Below are positions 1 to 9,930 of a stretch of DNA of 46,361 nt, piece by piece. Location: contig JAOKVV010000010.1 of assembly GCA_028336925.1 (NCBI GenBank), forward strand, positions 1 through 46,361, given 5' to 3'. The notes under the pieces were generated by a model. That model ran no database searches and was not told the DNA's origin. It saw only the letters and a program-made list of their open reading frames with translations. Position numbers and translations under genes: made by a program. The first letter of the stretch is position 1, and each line of letters starts with the position of its first letter. Origin of the DNA: Vicingaceae bacterium (lineage in GTDB: Bacteria > Bacteroidota > Bacteroidia > Flavobacteriales_E > Vicingaceae).

Positions 1-2531
1 TAGATGCCATAGATCAGTCTAATATTATTGTGGAAGACGCTATAGCCAATTATTTTCCATCAAATTTAACCGTAACCACTGCAAATGATTCTTCTCAGAA
101 AACGATTAACCAAGTAAATGACTTAGTTAATAATATCATTTTTGGTATTATGTTAGTAGTTACGGTGTTAATGTTCTTTTTAGGCTTTAAAAATGCTTTG
201 TTTGTTGGCTTTGCTATACCAATGTCTATGGTAATTTCTTTTATGATTATTGAGGCTTTAGGTTATACTTTAAATACCATGATTCTATTTGCAATGATAA
301 TGGGATTAGGTATGCTAGTAGATAATGGTATTGTGGTTGTTGAAAATGTTTACCGCTTGATGAGCGAAGGAATGTCGAGGAAGGAGGCCACAAAAGTAGG
401 TATTGGAGAGATTGCAGTGCCTATTATTATTTCCACTTTAACAACCGTTGCAGCTTTTGTTCCACTGGGTCTATGGCCAGGTTTAATGGGACAATTCATG
501 AAATACTTCCCAATCACTCTTTCTATCGTATTGGGATCATCATTATTTGTAGCTATTTTCTTTAACTCCATGTTAGTATCAAAGTTTATGACAGTTGGAG
601 ATAAGGATTCTTCCTTTAAATCTTTAGTAAGAACATCAGCAGTATTAGTGCTTTTTGGTGCTTTTATTATGATAATTGGCGGAGATGTGAGAGGGTTAGG
701 AACCGTGATGGTATTTACGGCTATAATGCTATGGGTTTACCGCTATTTCTTAAAAGGTAGAATTGATAAATTTCAAAATAAGACGCTAGTAAGTTTTGAA
801 AATTGGTATGAGGGTTTCTTGAAAATGGCTTTGAGAAAAAGGAATGCATACTACTTCTTTTTTGGAACGTTTATTATGCTATTTGTATCCATTTTTCTCT
901 TTGGAGGTTCATTAGCGGTAGGTAGAACTAAAGTCGAATTTTTTCCTGATAATAAACCAAATCAAATCATTACTTATATAGAATATCCGGAGGGAACATC
1001 GATAGAGAAGACGAATAGGATAACAAAGGATATTGAAGCTAGAATGATCGCTGTGTTAAATAGTGAGGAATATTTAGATTCAGAAGGCAAAAACTTTCTA
1101 GTAGAGTCTACAATATCTTTAGTTGGTGAAGGTGCAGGTAACCCTCAAACAGATGGAGGTTCTTCTGCAGAGATGCCACATCGTGGAAAAATTACAGCTT
1201 CAATGCGTGAATTCAAATTTAGGAATGGAGCAGATTCTGAGGAGTTACGTAAGAAAGTTCAAGCTGCATTAGCCGGAATATATCCAGGTGTGTCTATTTC
1301 TGTTGAGAAAGATGCCGCAGGACCTCCTGCAGGATATCCTGTAAATATTGAAATAAGCGGAAAAGATTATGCAGCTTTAATAGATGCTGCGGAGTCAATG
1401 CGTTCTTTTTTAAACTCAAAAAACATTGCAGGCGTTGAAGAATTAAAGATTGATGTTAATAAAAGTAAACCGGCCATTCAAGTAGAAGTTGACCGTAAAA
1501 AAGCTGGAGAGTTAGGTGTATCTGCGAACCAAGTTGGAAATCAATTAAGGAATTCCATTTTTGGTGCCAAAGCAGGTGTATACAAAGAAGATGGAGACGA
1601 CTTTGACATTTATGTTCGATTCAATGAAGATTTGAGATACAATCAAAGCGCACTTTTTAATCAGAATATAATTTTTCGAGACCAATCGAGTGGTCAGATT
1701 AAAGAAATCCCGGTGAGTGCTGTGGCAAGTCAGAAAAATACTTCTGGGTTTAGTGCAATAAAGCATATTGATTTACAGCGAATAGTGTTGGTTTATTCAG
1801 GTGTAGTTCCTGGTGCAAACCCAAACGAAGTGGTTGAATTAGTAAAAGCTGAGCTAGATGGTTTTGAATTGCCAGATGGAATAAAGTATGAGTTTACAGG
1901 GGAAATGGAAGAACAAGCTAAACAGATGGCATTTCTTATGAGTGCTTTATTTGGTGGGTTATTCCTAATATTTCTAATTCTCATATTTCAGTTCAGTTCT
2001 GTTTTACAGCCTACCATTATTATGGTAGCTATTTTCTTAAGTTTTATTGGTGTATTCTTAGGTCTAGTTATTACCGGATGGAACTTTGTGATTATGATGA
2101 CCATGATGGGAATTATCTCATTGGCAGGTATTGTAGTAAACAATGGGGTTGTTTTGCTAGATTATACAGACATATTAATCAAGCGTAAGAAATATGAATT
2201 AGATTTAGAAGACAATCAATTACTTCCTAGAGAAGCTATAATGGATGCAATTATTGTTGGCGGAAAGGCGAGACTGCGTCCGGTAATTTTAACTGCAATT
2301 ACTACCGTTTTAGGGCTTATCCCCTTAGCTATTGGTTTAAATATTGACTTCTTTTCTTTGGCCACTGAATTTGATCCAAAGATTTTTATTGGTGGGGATA
2401 ATGTTATCTTTTGGGGCCCTTTGGCATGGACAGTAATTTTTGGGTTGAGTTTCGCGACCTTTCTAACCTTAATTATCGTTCCCGTTATGAACTATTTAAT
2501 TTTTAGAGTGAGACTAAGATTAGCGAAGTAA
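1..2531 (+). CDS. RND-family efflux transporter, 3' part (5' end outside window)
   Basis: Inner-membrane proton-driven RND permease (AcrB/MMPL superfamily) that would work with a periplasmic adaptor and an outer-membrane channel. The frame is open to the first base with no stop, so the N-terminus lies outside the window; the part seen is about 840 residues of a family usually 1,000-1,150 long. Visible are the first TM block with GMLVDNGIVVVEN (the TM4 proton-relay motif, here Asp-Asn), a large periplasmic loop, and the second TM block with GIVVNNGVVLLDY and the conserved RPVILTAITTVLGLIPLA segment before the last helices. The substrate cannot be told. No adaptor or channel gene is visible; they may lie upstream. 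Confidence 0.9.
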   Translation, partial: DAIDQSNIIVEDAIANYFPSNLTVTTANDSSQKTINQVNDLVNNIIFGIMLVVTVLMFFLGFKNALFVGFAIPMSMVISFMIIEALGYTLNTMILFAMIMGLGMLVDNGIVVVENVYRLMSEGMSRKEATKVGIGEIAVPIIISTLTTVAAFVPLGLWPGLMGQFMKYFPITLSIVLGSSLFVAIFFNSMLVSKFMTVGDKDSSFKSLVRTSAVLVLFGAFIMIIGGDVRGLGTVMVFTAIMLWVYRYFLKGRIDKFQNKTLVSFENWYEGFLKMALRKRNAYYFFFGTFIMLFVSIFLFGGSLAVGRTKVEFFPDNKPNQIITYIEYPEGTSIEKTNRITKDIEARMIAVLNSEEYLDSEGKNFLVESTISLVGEGAGNPQTDGGSSAEMPHRGKITASMREFKFRNGADSEELRKKVQAALAGIYPGVSISVEKDAAGPPAGYPVNIEISGKDYAALIDAAESMRSFLNSKNIAGVEELKIDVNKSKPAIQVEVDRKKAGELGVSANQVGNQLRNSIFGAKAGVYKEDGDDFDIYVRFNEDLRYNQSALFNQNIIFRDQSSGQIKEIPVSAVASQKNTSGFSAIKHIDLQRIVLVYSGVVPGANPNEVVELVKAELDGFELPDGIKYEFTGEMEEQAKQMAFLMSALFGGLFLIFLILIFQFSSVLQPTIIMVAIFLSFIGVFLGLVITGWNFVIMMTMMGIISLAGIVVNNGVVLLDYTDILIKRKKYELDLEDNQLLPREAIMDAIIVGGKARLRPVILTAITTVLGLIPLAIGLNIDFFSLATEFDPKIFIGGDNVIFWGPLAWTVIFGLSFATFLTLIIVPVMNYLIFRVRLRLAK

Positions 2532-2576
2532 ATTCAAATTAAGAAATTTTAAGAATTATCGATATAACAAATCGAG

Positions 2577-2604
2577 AAATAACCCGTTCTTAAAGCGGTT
2601 ATTT
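2577..2604 (+). terminator. Possible terminator hairpin after the RND gene
   Basis: Inverted repeat AAATAACC(c)CG...CGGTTATTT, with one bulged C and a loop of about 9 nt, 46 nt after the RND stop codon. There is no clean U-tract behind it, so it is weak as an intrinsic terminator. Confidence 0.4.
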
Positions 2605-2710
2605 AGAGGTTTTAGGTTTGGTTAATTTGGGGATAATAACAGTGTTGTTACCCCCATTTCTTTAATTATATTCAATTTATCTTATAAATGTCGCCAAAAC
2701 ATATATTTCC

Positions 2711-2718
2711 TACATTTG
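2711..2718 (+). promoter_or_regulatory. Bacteroidota -7 box upstream of dxs
   Basis: TACATTTG matches the TAnnTTTG -7 consensus of Bacteroidota housekeeping promoters and lies 34 nt before the dxs ATG. The -33 region holds only a weak aatg at 2687-2690. The predicted leader is roughly 28 nt. Confidence 0.5.
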
Positions 2719-2752
2719 TTGCATTATAGAAATATGATTCCATACCTATATT

Positions 2753-4684
2753 ATGAGTGAATTTAAGGCCGGAGAATTACTAGATAAAATTATTGTTCCT
2801 TCTGATTTAAGGAAACTTAATGAAAACCAATTAGAACAAGTTGCTAAAGAATTGAGGCAATACATTGTTGATGTTGTATCGGTAAAAGGAGGGCATTTTG
2901 GCGCTAGTTTAGGCGTGGTAGAAATGACAGTTGCTTTACATTACGTATTCAATACGCCCGATGATCAGTTGGTATGGGATGTTGGTCACCAAGCTTATGG
3001 GCATAAATTATTGACGGGCAGAAGAGCCAATTTTCATACAAATAGGGTATATAAAGGATTAAGTGGTTTCCCAAAAAGATCAGAGAGCGAATACGATACT
3101 TTTGGTGTGGGTCATTCTTCAACTTCTATTTCTGCGGCCTTAGGAATGGCAGTAGCTTCTCGCTTAAAAGGGGATAAACAAAGGCAACACATTGCAGTAA
3201 TTGGTGATGGTTCTATGACTGCCGGATTAGCCTTCGAAGGATTAAATCACGGAGGTGTAGAAGACTCTAACCTATTAGTTGTTCTGAATGACAATTGTAT
3301 GTCAATTGATCCAAATGTAGGTGCCTTAAAAGAATATTTAACGGATATTTCAACCTCTCATACTTACAATAAAGTAAAAGATGAGGTTTGGACTCTGCTT
3401 GGAAAAGTAAGTAAATTTGGACCAAATGCTCAAGCCATTGTTCAGAAAATAGAAAATGGATTAAAAGGTGCCTTGTTAAAACAGAGTAACTATTTTGAGT
3501 CGTTAAATTTTAGATATTTCGGACCAATAGACGGACATGATGTCAATCACATGACCAAGGTGCTGCAAGATTTAAAGGATATTCCAGGACCAAAAATTCT
3601 TCATTGCTTAACTAAGAAAGGAAAAGGATATCAGCCTGCCGAGGATGGAAGTCCTACTCAATGGCATGCACCAGGATTATTTAATAAAGATACAGGCGAG
3701 ATTATTAAGGTAACACCTAAAAGTCCGCAACCTCCAAAATACCAAGATGTATTTGGACATACTATCGTAGAATTAGCTGAAAAGAATGAAAAGATAGTTG
3801 GGGTAACTCCAGCTATGCCCTCAGGAAGTTCATTGAATATAATGATGAAAGCTATCCCTGATCGTGCATTTGATGTAGGAATTGCTGAGCAGCATGCAGT
3901 TACTTTCTCTGCAGGAATGGCAACACAAGGAATGATTCCTTTTTGTAACATCTACTCATCATTCATGCAACGAGCTTATGATCAAGTGATGCATGATGTA
4001 GCGTTACAAAATTTACACGTTGTATTTTGTTTAGATAGAGCAGGATTTGCAGGAGCAGATGGGCCAACACACCATGGTGCTTATGATATTGCTTATATGC
4101 GATCTACTCCAAACATGATTGTAGCCTCTCCAATGAATGAGGAGGAGTTGAGAGACATGATGTATACTTCTCAAGAGAAAACCCACGGCCCATTTACCAT
4201 TCGTTACCCAAGAGGTAATGGTATGATGACTGATTGGAAAACGCCACTTAAATCAATTAAAATTGGTCAAGGTAGACGAATTAAAAATGGGGAAGATGTA
4301 GCAATACTTACATTTGGTCACATTGGAAATTATGCAGTTGATGCTTGCCTTCAATTAGAGAAAGAAGGAGTAAATGCAGCTCATTATGACATGAGATTTG
4401 CAAAACCATTAGATGAAATGCTATTGCACGAAGTTTTTGGCAAGTTTGAGAAAGTAATCACTGTGGAAGATGGATGCTTAATGGGTGGAATTGGAAGCGC
4501 AATTTTAGAATTTGCAGCTGATCATGGTTACAAAGCTTCCGTAAAACGTTTGGGTATCCCGGATGAGTTTATTGAGCATGGAACACAACTGGAATTGCAC
4601 AAAGAGTGTGGTTTTGATCCAGAAGGAATTACTCAGGCAGCAATCAAATTGGTAGGAGCTAAAGCAAAAAAACAAGCAGTTTAA
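2753..4684 (+). CDS. dxs: 1-deoxy-D-xylulose-5-phosphate synthase
   Basis: Condenses pyruvate with glyceraldehyde 3-phosphate to DXP, the first step of the MEP isoprenoid pathway; cytosolic, ThDP- and Mg-dependent. The 643 residues are full length for DXS. Visible are the GGHFGASLG catalytic-His segment (about 46-54), the ThDP/Mg motif GDGSMTAG (151) with its partner Asn at about 181, the pyrimidine-domain segment with GIAEQHAVTFSAG, and a C-terminal transketolase domain. It has its own -7 box and a strong terminator. The next genes downstream are carotenoid genes, so precursor supply and pigment synthesis sit side by side although the terminator separates the transcripts. Confidence 0.97.
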   Translation: MSEFKAGELLDKIIVPSDLRKLNENQLEQVAKELRQYIVDVVSVKGGHFGASLGVVEMTVALHYVFNTPDDQLVWDVGHQAYGHKLLTGRRANFHTNRVYKGLSGFPKRSESEYDTFGVGHSSTSISAALGMAVASRLKGDKQRQHIAVIGDGSMTAGLAFEGLNHGGVEDSNLLVVLNDNCMSIDPNVGALKEYLTDISTSHTYNKVKDEVWTLLGKVSKFGPNAQAIVQKIENGLKGALLKQSNYFESLNFRYFGPIDGHDVNHMTKVLQDLKDIPGPKILHCLTKKGKGYQPAEDGSPTQWHAPGLFNKDTGEIIKVTPKSPQPPKYQDVFGHTIVELAEKNEKIVGVTPAMPSGSSLNIMMKAIPDRAFDVGIAEQHAVTFSAGMATQGMIPFCNIYSSFMQRAYDQVMHDVALQNLHVVFCLDRAGFAGADGPTHHGAYDIAYMRSTPNMIVASPMNEEELRDMMYTSQEKTHGPFTIRYPRGNGMMTDWKTPLKSIKIGQGRRIKNGEDVAILTFGHIGNYAVDACLQLEKEGVNAAHYDMRFAKPLDEMLLHEVFGKFEKVITVEDGCLMGGIGSAILEFAADHGYKASVKRLGIPDEFIEHGTQLELHKECGFDPEGITQAAIKLVGAKAKKQAV

Positions 4685-4709
4685 AAACTACTTGAATAAA
4701 ATAAGTGTT

Positions 4710-4742
4710 AAAACGGGAAATCATTTATTCCCGTTTTTTTTT
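4710..4742 (+). terminator. Intrinsic terminator of dxs
   Basis: Perfect 10-bp stem AAAACGGGAA/TTCCCGTTTT with an 8-nt loop that runs into a tract of nine T, about 25 nt after the dxs stop and just before the GTG of the carotenoid desaturase. Textbook rho-independent form. Confidence 0.9.
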
Positions 4743-4765
4743 GGAATAGATTCAATTAATTTTTA

Positions 4766-6229
4766 GTGAAATCAGCAATTATAATAGGTTCAGGAGTAGC
4801 AGGTTTAGCTGCTGCAGTGCGATTAAAGGCGCAAGGGTACGAAGTAACCGTATTTGAAGGCGGAGCGCAGATAGGCGGAAAGTTAGGAATCTTTGAAAGC
4901 AAAGGCTACCGATGGGATACTGGTCCCTCTTTATTCACTATGCCAACCTTAGTTGATGAGTTATTTGCACTGTTCAATGAAAATCCTACAGATCATTTTA
5001 CCTATCAACAGCAAGAGGTAATTTGCAACTATTTTTGGGAAGATGGCACCCGCTTTTCAGCGCCAAAATCGATGGAAGGGTTTGCTGAAAAAGCAGCAAG
5101 TACATTCAATGAATCAAAGAAAACAATCGCAGATTATTTAAAAAGGAGTAGCTTAAAATATGAGTTGACAGCTCCTTTATTTCTCGATCAATCGCTGCAT
5201 AAACTATCGACTTATGCATCATTTAAAGCTGTAAAAGCAGTTGCTAAGATGAGTCAATTGGATTTAAGCAACACGTTGAATAAAGTGAACGAAAACCATT
5301 TTAAGAGTAAGAAACTGATTCAATTGTTTAACCGATATGCAACCTATAATGGTTCATCGCCTTATAAAACTCCTGGTATCATGTCGATGATTCCAACGCT
5401 AGAAATGCAATTTGGAACCTATTTCCCACATGGTGGAATGCGAAGTATTGTTGAGTCAATTTACCAATTAGGCTTACGACATAGAGTCAATTATCGACTG
5501 AATGAAAAAGTAACAGCCATTAATTATGATGGAAATACAGCGACGGGAATTACTACAAAAACTGAAAATTATACTGCTGATGTAGTTGTTTCTAATATGG
5601 ACGTTTTTTACAGTTATGATCAGTTACTGCCCAACTTAAAACGACCAAATAAAATTTTGAGTCAAGAGAAATCAAGCTCAGCGATTATCTTTTATTGGGG
5701 AATTAAAAAGCAGTTTCCTAAATTAGATTTACATAATATTTTCTTTGGCAATGATTACGAACAAGAGTTTGACGCACTCTTTGATAAAAAGAAATTGGCG
5801 AATGACTCTACAGTTTATGTGCACGTTAGTTCTAAAGCCCAAGTACTAGATGCTCCTGAAGGCAGTGAAAATTGGTTTGTAATGGTCAATGCTCCCACAA
5901 ATGTTGGGCAAAATTGGAATGCGATTGTGGCTGCTGCTCGTCAGCAAGTAATAAAAAAATTAGGTATCTGCTTAAGTGATAACATTGCAGATTATATTGA
6001 AGTAGAGGAAGTACTAGATCCAATTAAAATTGATGATCGAACAGCTTCTCATCAAGGTTCTTTATATGGAACTTCGAGTAATTCTAAGTTTGCAGCATTT
6101 CTTCGACACCCTAATTTTAGCAAGCAATTGAAAAACTTGTATTTTTGTGGAGGATCAGTACATCCTGGAGGAGGCATTCCATTGTGTTTAAAATCAGCAC
6201 ATATTGTATCTAATTTAATCGCAGAATAG
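4766..6229 (+). CDS. crtD: CrtI/CrtD-family carotenoid desaturase (probable 1-hydroxycarotenoid 3,4-desaturase)
   Basis: FAD-dependent amine-oxidase-fold carotenoid desaturase of 487 residues. The start is GTG and is placed directly before the dinucleotide-binding strand IIIGSGVAGLAAAVRL (4-19), followed by an acidic end at VFEGG. The segment WDTGPSLFTMP (about 51-61) fits the CrtD branch (C-3',4' desaturation of 1'-hydroxy carotenoids) better than phytoene desaturase, as I recall these families. The C-terminus has the FAD-binding CGGSVHPGGGIPLC segment. The CruF-like gene follows 2 nt later; CruF hydrates the psi-end to give the substrate of CrtD, so the pair suggests myxol- or saproxanthin-type monocyclic carotenoids. 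Family assignment is sure; CrtD against CrtI is inferred. Confidence 0.8.
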   Translation: MKSAIIIGSGVAGLAAAVRLKAQGYEVTVFEGGAQIGGKLGIFESKGYRWDTGPSLFTMPTLVDELFALFNENPTDHFTYQQQEVICNYFWEDGTRFSAPKSMEGFAEKAASTFNESKKTIADYLKRSSLKYELTAPLFLDQSLHKLSTYASFKAVKAVAKMSQLDLSNTLNKVNENHFKSKKLIQLFNRYATYNGSSPYKTPGIMSMIPTLEMQFGTYFPHGGMRSIVESIYQLGLRHRVNYRLNEKVTAINYDGNTATGITTKTENYTADVVVSNMDVFYSYDQLLPNLKRPNKILSQEKSSSAIIFYWGIKKQFPKLDLHNIFFGNDYEQEFDALFDKKKLANDSTVYVHVSSKAQVLDAPEGSENWFVMVNAPTNVGQNWNAIVAAARQQVIKKLGICLSDNIADYIEVEEVLDPIKIDDRTASHQGSLYGTSSNSKFAAFLRHPNFSKQLKNLYFCGGSVHPGGGIPLCLKSAHIVSNLIAE

Positions 6230-6231
6230 TT

Positions 6232-6891
6232 ATGATGGATTTGTCAATCAATTATAGAAAGTGGGATAGAGAAAATTGGGTCATTGGTAGTTTTATCGTT
6301 TGGCTGTTTCAAATCAGTGCTTTAATTGGTATTTCTATTGGTTTTCAAGATTGGTTTATTTCCAAAACACCTTTAAACTTAACGATTCATGTGGCTCTGC
6401 TCTTTTGGATTTTTCCAGAAAATCTGCGCAAAAAGCTCACTTTGTTTGTCCTTCTTTTTACCGGTGGAATACTCATAGAAATGATCGGAGTAGCTACTGG
6501 AATCCCATTTGGAATCTATAGCTATGGCGAAAATATGGGTTGGAAAATTTTGGGAGTTCCTTTATTAATTGGATGTAATTGGGCTGTTTTGGTTTTTGTG
6601 ACAGCTAGCATTGTTAATCGATTCTTTAAGAATAATTGGCTAAAAGCTTTTTTAGGAGCTAGTTTAATGATCGTTCTAGACCTTCCCATGGAAGTGGTGG
6701 CTCCTATATTCGATTTTTGGACTTTTCCAGAAGGTGCTCCATTTATTAATTATGTAAGTTGGTTTGCAACTGCCTTTTTAATGCATTTATTCGTTCAGAA
6801 AAAACAAATAGTTGGCGATTTTAATTTCTCTTTACAGCTATTCTTGTCTCAACTAGTCTTCTTTGTTTACCTCACATTTTTCTTGGCATAA
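6232..6891 (+). CDS. cruF: CruF-like carotenoid biosynthesis membrane protein (DUF422)
   Basis: Hydrophobic protein of 219 residues with about six to seven TM helices and the family segments GFQDWF, GVATGIPFGIYSYG and LDLPMEVVAP. This family includes CruF and bisanhydrobacterioruberin hydratase, which add water across the psi-end C-1',2' bond of acyclic carotenoid ends. It starts at ATGATG 2 nt after the desaturase stop and is certainly co-transcribed with it. The gene ends inside the left flank of a bidirectional terminator shared with accC. The exact product cannot be read from sequence; the hydratase role is inferred from family and neighbour. Confidence 0.8.
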   Translation: MMDLSINYRKWDRENWVIGSFIVWLFQISALIGISIGFQDWFISKTPLNLTIHVALLFWIFPENLRKKLTLFVLLFTGGILIEMIGVATGIPFGIYSYGENMGWKILGVPLLIGCNWAVLVFVTASIVNRFFKNNWLKAFLGASLMIVLDLPMEVVAPIFDFWTFPEGAPFINYVSWFATAFLMHLFVQKKQIVGDFNFSLQLFLSQLVFFVYLTFFLA

Positions 6892-6892
6892 A

Positions 6893-6925
6893 AAAACCCA
6901 TCAAATCTGCGACTTGATGGGTTTT
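6893..6925. terminator. Bidirectional terminator between cruF-like gene and accC
   Basis: A 12-bp stem (AAAACCCATCAA/TTGATGGGTTTT) with an 8-nt loop lies between convergent genes. It ends in T runs on both strands (TTTT on plus, six T on minus), so it can stop transcription from both sides. Its left arm directly follows the cruF-like stop codon. Confidence 0.88.
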
Positions 6926-6945
6926 AAAATAATAGAATTAGCTGT

Positions 6946-8301
6946 TTAGTCAGTTAATGTATCTTTCTCTAATACAAATGTCTCCATAAATTTAGTGGTA
7001 CATTCTCCGGCTAAAAACGTAGGATCTTCCATCAATTGGTAATGGAAAGGAATCGTTGTTTTAATACCTTCGATAACGTATTCACCTAATGCACGCTTCA
7101 TTTTCTTAATTGCCTCTTCACGTGTTTGTGCAACAGTGATGAGCTTAGAAATCATTGAATCGTAGTTAGGAGGAATAACATAACCAGCATAAGAATGAGT
7201 ATCTACACGCACACCATGCCCACCTGGAGAGTGATAAGTCGTAATAGCACCCGGACTTGGTCTAAAATTATTATATGGATCTTCTGCATTAATTCTACAT
7301 TGAATTGCATGCATGTGAGGCTCATAATTTTTACCAGAAATCTTTATTCCTGCTGCAATTTTTATTTGCTCCTTAATTAAATCGAAGTTAATTACCTCTT
7401 CCGTAATCGTATGCTCTACTTGAATACGCGTGTTCATCTCCATAAAGTAGAAGTTACGGTGCTTATCAACTAAAAACTCTACTGTACCTACACCTTCATA
7501 ATTGGCTGCAGCAGCAGCTTTGATTGCTGCTTCGCCCATTGCCGCTCTAAGCTCTTTCGTCATAAATGGCGATGGAGTTTCTTCTACTAACTTTTGGTGT
7601 CTTCTTTGAATAGAACAATCACGCTCTGACATATGGCAATAATTGCCAAATTGATCACCTGCAATTTGAATTTCAATGTGACGAGGCTCTTCAATGAATT
7701 TCTCCATATACATACCATCGTTACTAAAAGCAGCTTTTGCTTCTTTTCTTGCAGAATCCCAAGCTTCAGGTAAATCCTTTTCACTTTTAATCATTCGCAT
7801 ACCCTTACCTCCGCCACCGGCAGTTGCTTTAATCATAATAGGGTATTTTATCTGCTTTGCAATTTTCTTTGCATCCTCAAGGGTCTCTAATATTCCTTCA
7901 GATCCAGGTATACAAGGAACTCCTGCAGAAAGCATAGTAGCTTTAGCCGAAGCCTTATCACCCATAGAATCAATCATCTTAGGAGAAGCCCCGATGAATT
8001 TAATCCCATGTTCATCACAAATTTTAGAAAATTTCGCATTTTCAGAAAGAAAACCATAACCGGGGTGAATTGCATCTGCGTTGGTTATCTCAGCTGCAGC
8101 AATAATATTGGTCATCTTAAGGTAAGATTCCGAACTTGGTGCAGGTCCGACACAAACAGCTTCATCAGCGAATCTTACGTGCAAACTATCAGCATCTGCT
8201 TTAGAATAAACAGCTACTGTTTTTATGCCCATTTCTTTACAAGTTCTTATTACCCTTAAGGCAATCTCCCCTCTGTTCGCTATTAATATTTTTTTAAACA
8301 T
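6946..8301 (-). CDS. accC: Acetyl-CoA carboxylase, biotin carboxylase subunit
   Basis: Carboxylates the biotin of AccB using ATP and bicarbonate, first half-reaction of malonyl-CoA synthesis. 451 residues, usual length. It begins [14 protein letters not shown], the hallmark start of the family. The ATP-grasp glycine loop [10 protein letters not shown] lies at 161-170, the [15 protein letters not shown] segment at about 223-237, and the catalytic/metal region [10 protein letters not shown] at 288-297. It lies downstream of accB, separated by 63 nt that hold a perfect hairpin. The carboxyltransferase genes accA/accD are not in the window. Confidence 0.97.
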   Translation of the reverse strand: MFKKILIANRGEIALRVIRTCKEMGIKTVAVYSKADADSLHVRFADEAVCVGPAPSSESYLKMTNIIAAAEITNADAIHPGYGFLSENAKFSKICDEHGIKFIGASPKMIDSMGDKASAKATMLSAGVPCIPGSEGILETLEDAKKIAKQIKYPIMIKATAGGGGKGMRMIKSEKDLPEAWDSARKEAKAAFSNDGMYMEKFIEEPRHIEIQIAGDQFGNYCHMSERDCSIQRRHQKLVEETPSPFMTKELRAAMGEAAIKAAAAANYEGVGTVEFLVDKHRNFYFMEMNTRIQVEHTITEEVINFDLIKEQIKIAAGIKISGKNYEPHMHAIQCRINAEDPYNNFRPSPGAITTYHSPGGHGVRVDTHSYAGYVIPPNYDSMISKLITVAQTREEAIKKMKRALGEYVIEGIKTTIPFHYQLMEDPTFLAGECTTKFMETFVLEKDTLTD

Positions 8302-8317
8302 AGATATCGATTTATGC

Positions 8318-8342
8318 TAGCCTATTTGCATCAAATAGGCTA
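8318..8342 (-). other. Perfect intercistronic hairpin between accB and accC
   Basis: Inverted repeat TAGCCTATTTG-cat-CAAATAGGCTA: 11 bp with a 3-nt loop. On the minus-strand transcript it begins 22 nt after the accB stop and ends 16 nt before the accC ATG. There is no U-tract, so it is not an ordinary terminator. mRNA processing, stability or an operator role is possible but unproven. Confidence 0.6.
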
Positions 8343-8364
8343 TTGAGTAAAATTGGTTTTTTGA

Positions 8365-8883
8365 TTAACTAGGGTCAATCAATAATAATGGCTGATCATA
8401 CTCTACAGGCGTAGTATCGTCAACTAATACTTTAACTACTTTACCTGAAACTTCCGCTTCAATTTCGTTAAATAACTTCATTGCCTCAATAATACAAACT
8501 ACATCTCCTGCTTTAATGGTATCTCCAACCTTTACAAACTGAGGTTTGTCTGGCGATGGACTTCTATAGAAAGTACCAATCATTGGCGATTTAATCTCTA
8601 CATAATTTGCAGCAGCTTTGTCTTCTGCACTTTCTTTTTCTTGAGCAGGTGCAGCCGGAGCAGGTGCAGCCGGAGCCATTGGCTGAGCATACTGGGGTTG
8701 CATCATTGGCATACCTTGCTGTGGAATCATTTGTGTAGTTACTCCTGTTCCCTCATTGATTTTTCCTCTTCCTCTAGGAGGAGTTTTGATATTGATTTTG
8801 AAATCTTTATCTTCGATTTCTACTTCACTAACTCCTGATTTAGCAACAAATTTAATCAGCTCTTGAATTTCTGCAATTTTCAT
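8365..8883 (-). CDS. accB: Acetyl-CoA carboxylase biotin carboxyl carrier protein
   Basis: Carries the carboxybiotin between AccC and the carboxyltransferase. 172 residues: an N-terminal helical/strand region ([17 protein letters not shown]), an Ala/Pro/Gln/Met-rich flexible linker at about 48-82, and a C-terminal biotinyl domain with EAMKL at 133-137, so K136 is the biotinylation site. The linker is encoded partly by a GC-rich 15-bp tandem repeat. It lies between fabH and accC, the common fabH-accB-accC order in Bacteroidota. Confidence 0.97.
   Translation of the reverse strand: MKIAEIQELIKFVAKSGVSEVEIEDKDFKINIKTPPRGRGKINEGTGVTTQMIPQQGMPMMQPQYAQPMAPAAPAPAAPAQEKESAEDKAAANYVEIKSPMIGTFYRSPSPDKPQFVKVGDTIKAGDVVCIIEAMKLFNEIEAEVSGKVVKVLVDDTTPVEYDQPLLLIDPS
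8648..8677 (-). repeat. 15-bp tandem duplication in the accB linker
   Basis: Two copies of a 15-bp unit (GGTGCAGCCGGAGCA on plus) with one mismatch code for the Pro/Ala-rich linker of AccB. It is locally much richer in G+C than the surroundings. Expected to vary in copy number between strains. Confidence 0.6.
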
Positions 8884-8928
8884 ATTTGTTTTGTTTTGTT
8901 GTAAGATTAAAGTTAAAATTATTTGGTT

Positions 8929-9930
8929 TTATTTATTGGTATCGTAAGCCCACTTTAAATAAATTGATCCCCATGTGAATCCGCCGCCAAAAGCAGAAAG
9001 AATAATGTTATCACCTTTCTTTAATTGGCTCTCCCATTCCCATAAACATAAAGGAATCGTCCCGTTGGTTGTATTTCCGTACTTGTTGATGTTTAGCATT
9101 ACTTTTTCATCGCTAACACCCATTCTGCGTGCAGTTGCATCAATGATTCGCTTATTAGCTTGATGCGGCACTAGCCAAGCTACGTCGTCGGCCGTTAGAT
9201 TATTTTTGTCCATTATTTCTGCTGAAACATCGGCCATATTAGTTACTGCAAATTTAAAGACCGCTTGTCCTTCTTGATAAATGTAGTGTTCCTTATTATC
9301 GATTGTTTCATGGCTTGGTGGTTTTACTGATCCACCTGCTTTTTGATGTAAGTGTATTCTTCCTGATCCATCACTTCTTAAAATAGAGTCTTGAATACCT
9401 AAACCATCCTCGCTAGGTTCTAATAACACAGCTGCAGCTCCATCTCCAAAGATGATGCACGTCGTTCTGTCTTCGTAATCTACAATTGACGACATTTTAT
9501 CGGCACCAACAATTACAACTTTCTTGTATTGTCCTGATTCAATAAATTTTGAACCTGTTGCCAAACCATAAAGAAAACCGGAGCAGGCTGCATTTAGATC
9601 GAAACCGAAAGCATTTTTTGCCCCTATTTTGTCGCTAATAATGTTGGCAGTAGCAGGAAAAACATGGTCAGGCGTCACTGTACAGCAGATAATTAAGTCA
9701 ATTTCTTCAGCCTTAATTCCTCTTTTCTTTAGTAATTCCTCAATTGCAGGCGCTCCCAAATCTGAGGACCCTTTATCTTCGCCTTTCAGAATTCTTCTTT
9801 CCTCAATTCCAGTTCTACTCATGATCCACTCATTGTTAGTGTCTACCATGGTTTCCAACTCTTCATTGGTCAACTTATACTCGGGAACAAACCCTCCAAT
9901 AGCGGTTATCGCTGCAGTTATTTTGGTCAT
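8929..9930 (-). CDS. fabH: 3-oxoacyl-ACP synthase III (KAS III)
   Basis: Starts fatty-acid synthesis by condensing acyl-CoA with malonyl-ACP. 333 residues, thiolase fold. The catalytic triad is visible: Cys116 in AACSGF, His256 in VPHQAN and Asn286 in NKYGNTT; the C-terminal glycine-rich loop [10 protein letters not shown] is intact. It lies 45 nt upstream of accB and after rpmF on the same strand, though a strong hairpin in the rpmF-fabH gap suggests partly separate transcription. The start codon ATG is at 9930. Confidence 0.96.
   Translation of the reverse strand: MTKITAAITAIGGFVPEYKLTNEELETMVDTNNEWIMSRTGIEERRILKGEDKGSSDLGAPAIEELLKKRGIKAEEIDLIICCTVTPDHVFPATANIISDKIGAKNAFGFDLNAACSGFLYGLATGSKFIESGQYKKVVIVGADKMSSIVDYEDRTTCIIFGDGAAAVLLEPSEDGLGIQDSILRSDGSGRIHLHQKAGGSVKPPSHETIDNKEHYIYQEGQAVFKFAVTNMADVSAEIMDKNNLTADDVAWLVPHQANKRIIDATARRMGVSDEKVMLNINKYGNTTNGTIPLCLWEWESQLKKGDNIILSAFGGGFTWGSIYLKWAYDTNK

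Noticed and set aside
330-345. Asp-Asn instead of Asp-Asp in the RND TM4 relay motif
   Set aside because: The DN form is frequent in RND relatives, so it is not evidence for an inactive or novel pump.
7694-8059. 121-residue plus-strand open frame inside accC
   Set aside because: Antisense shadow of a conserved gene, with no recognisable motif.
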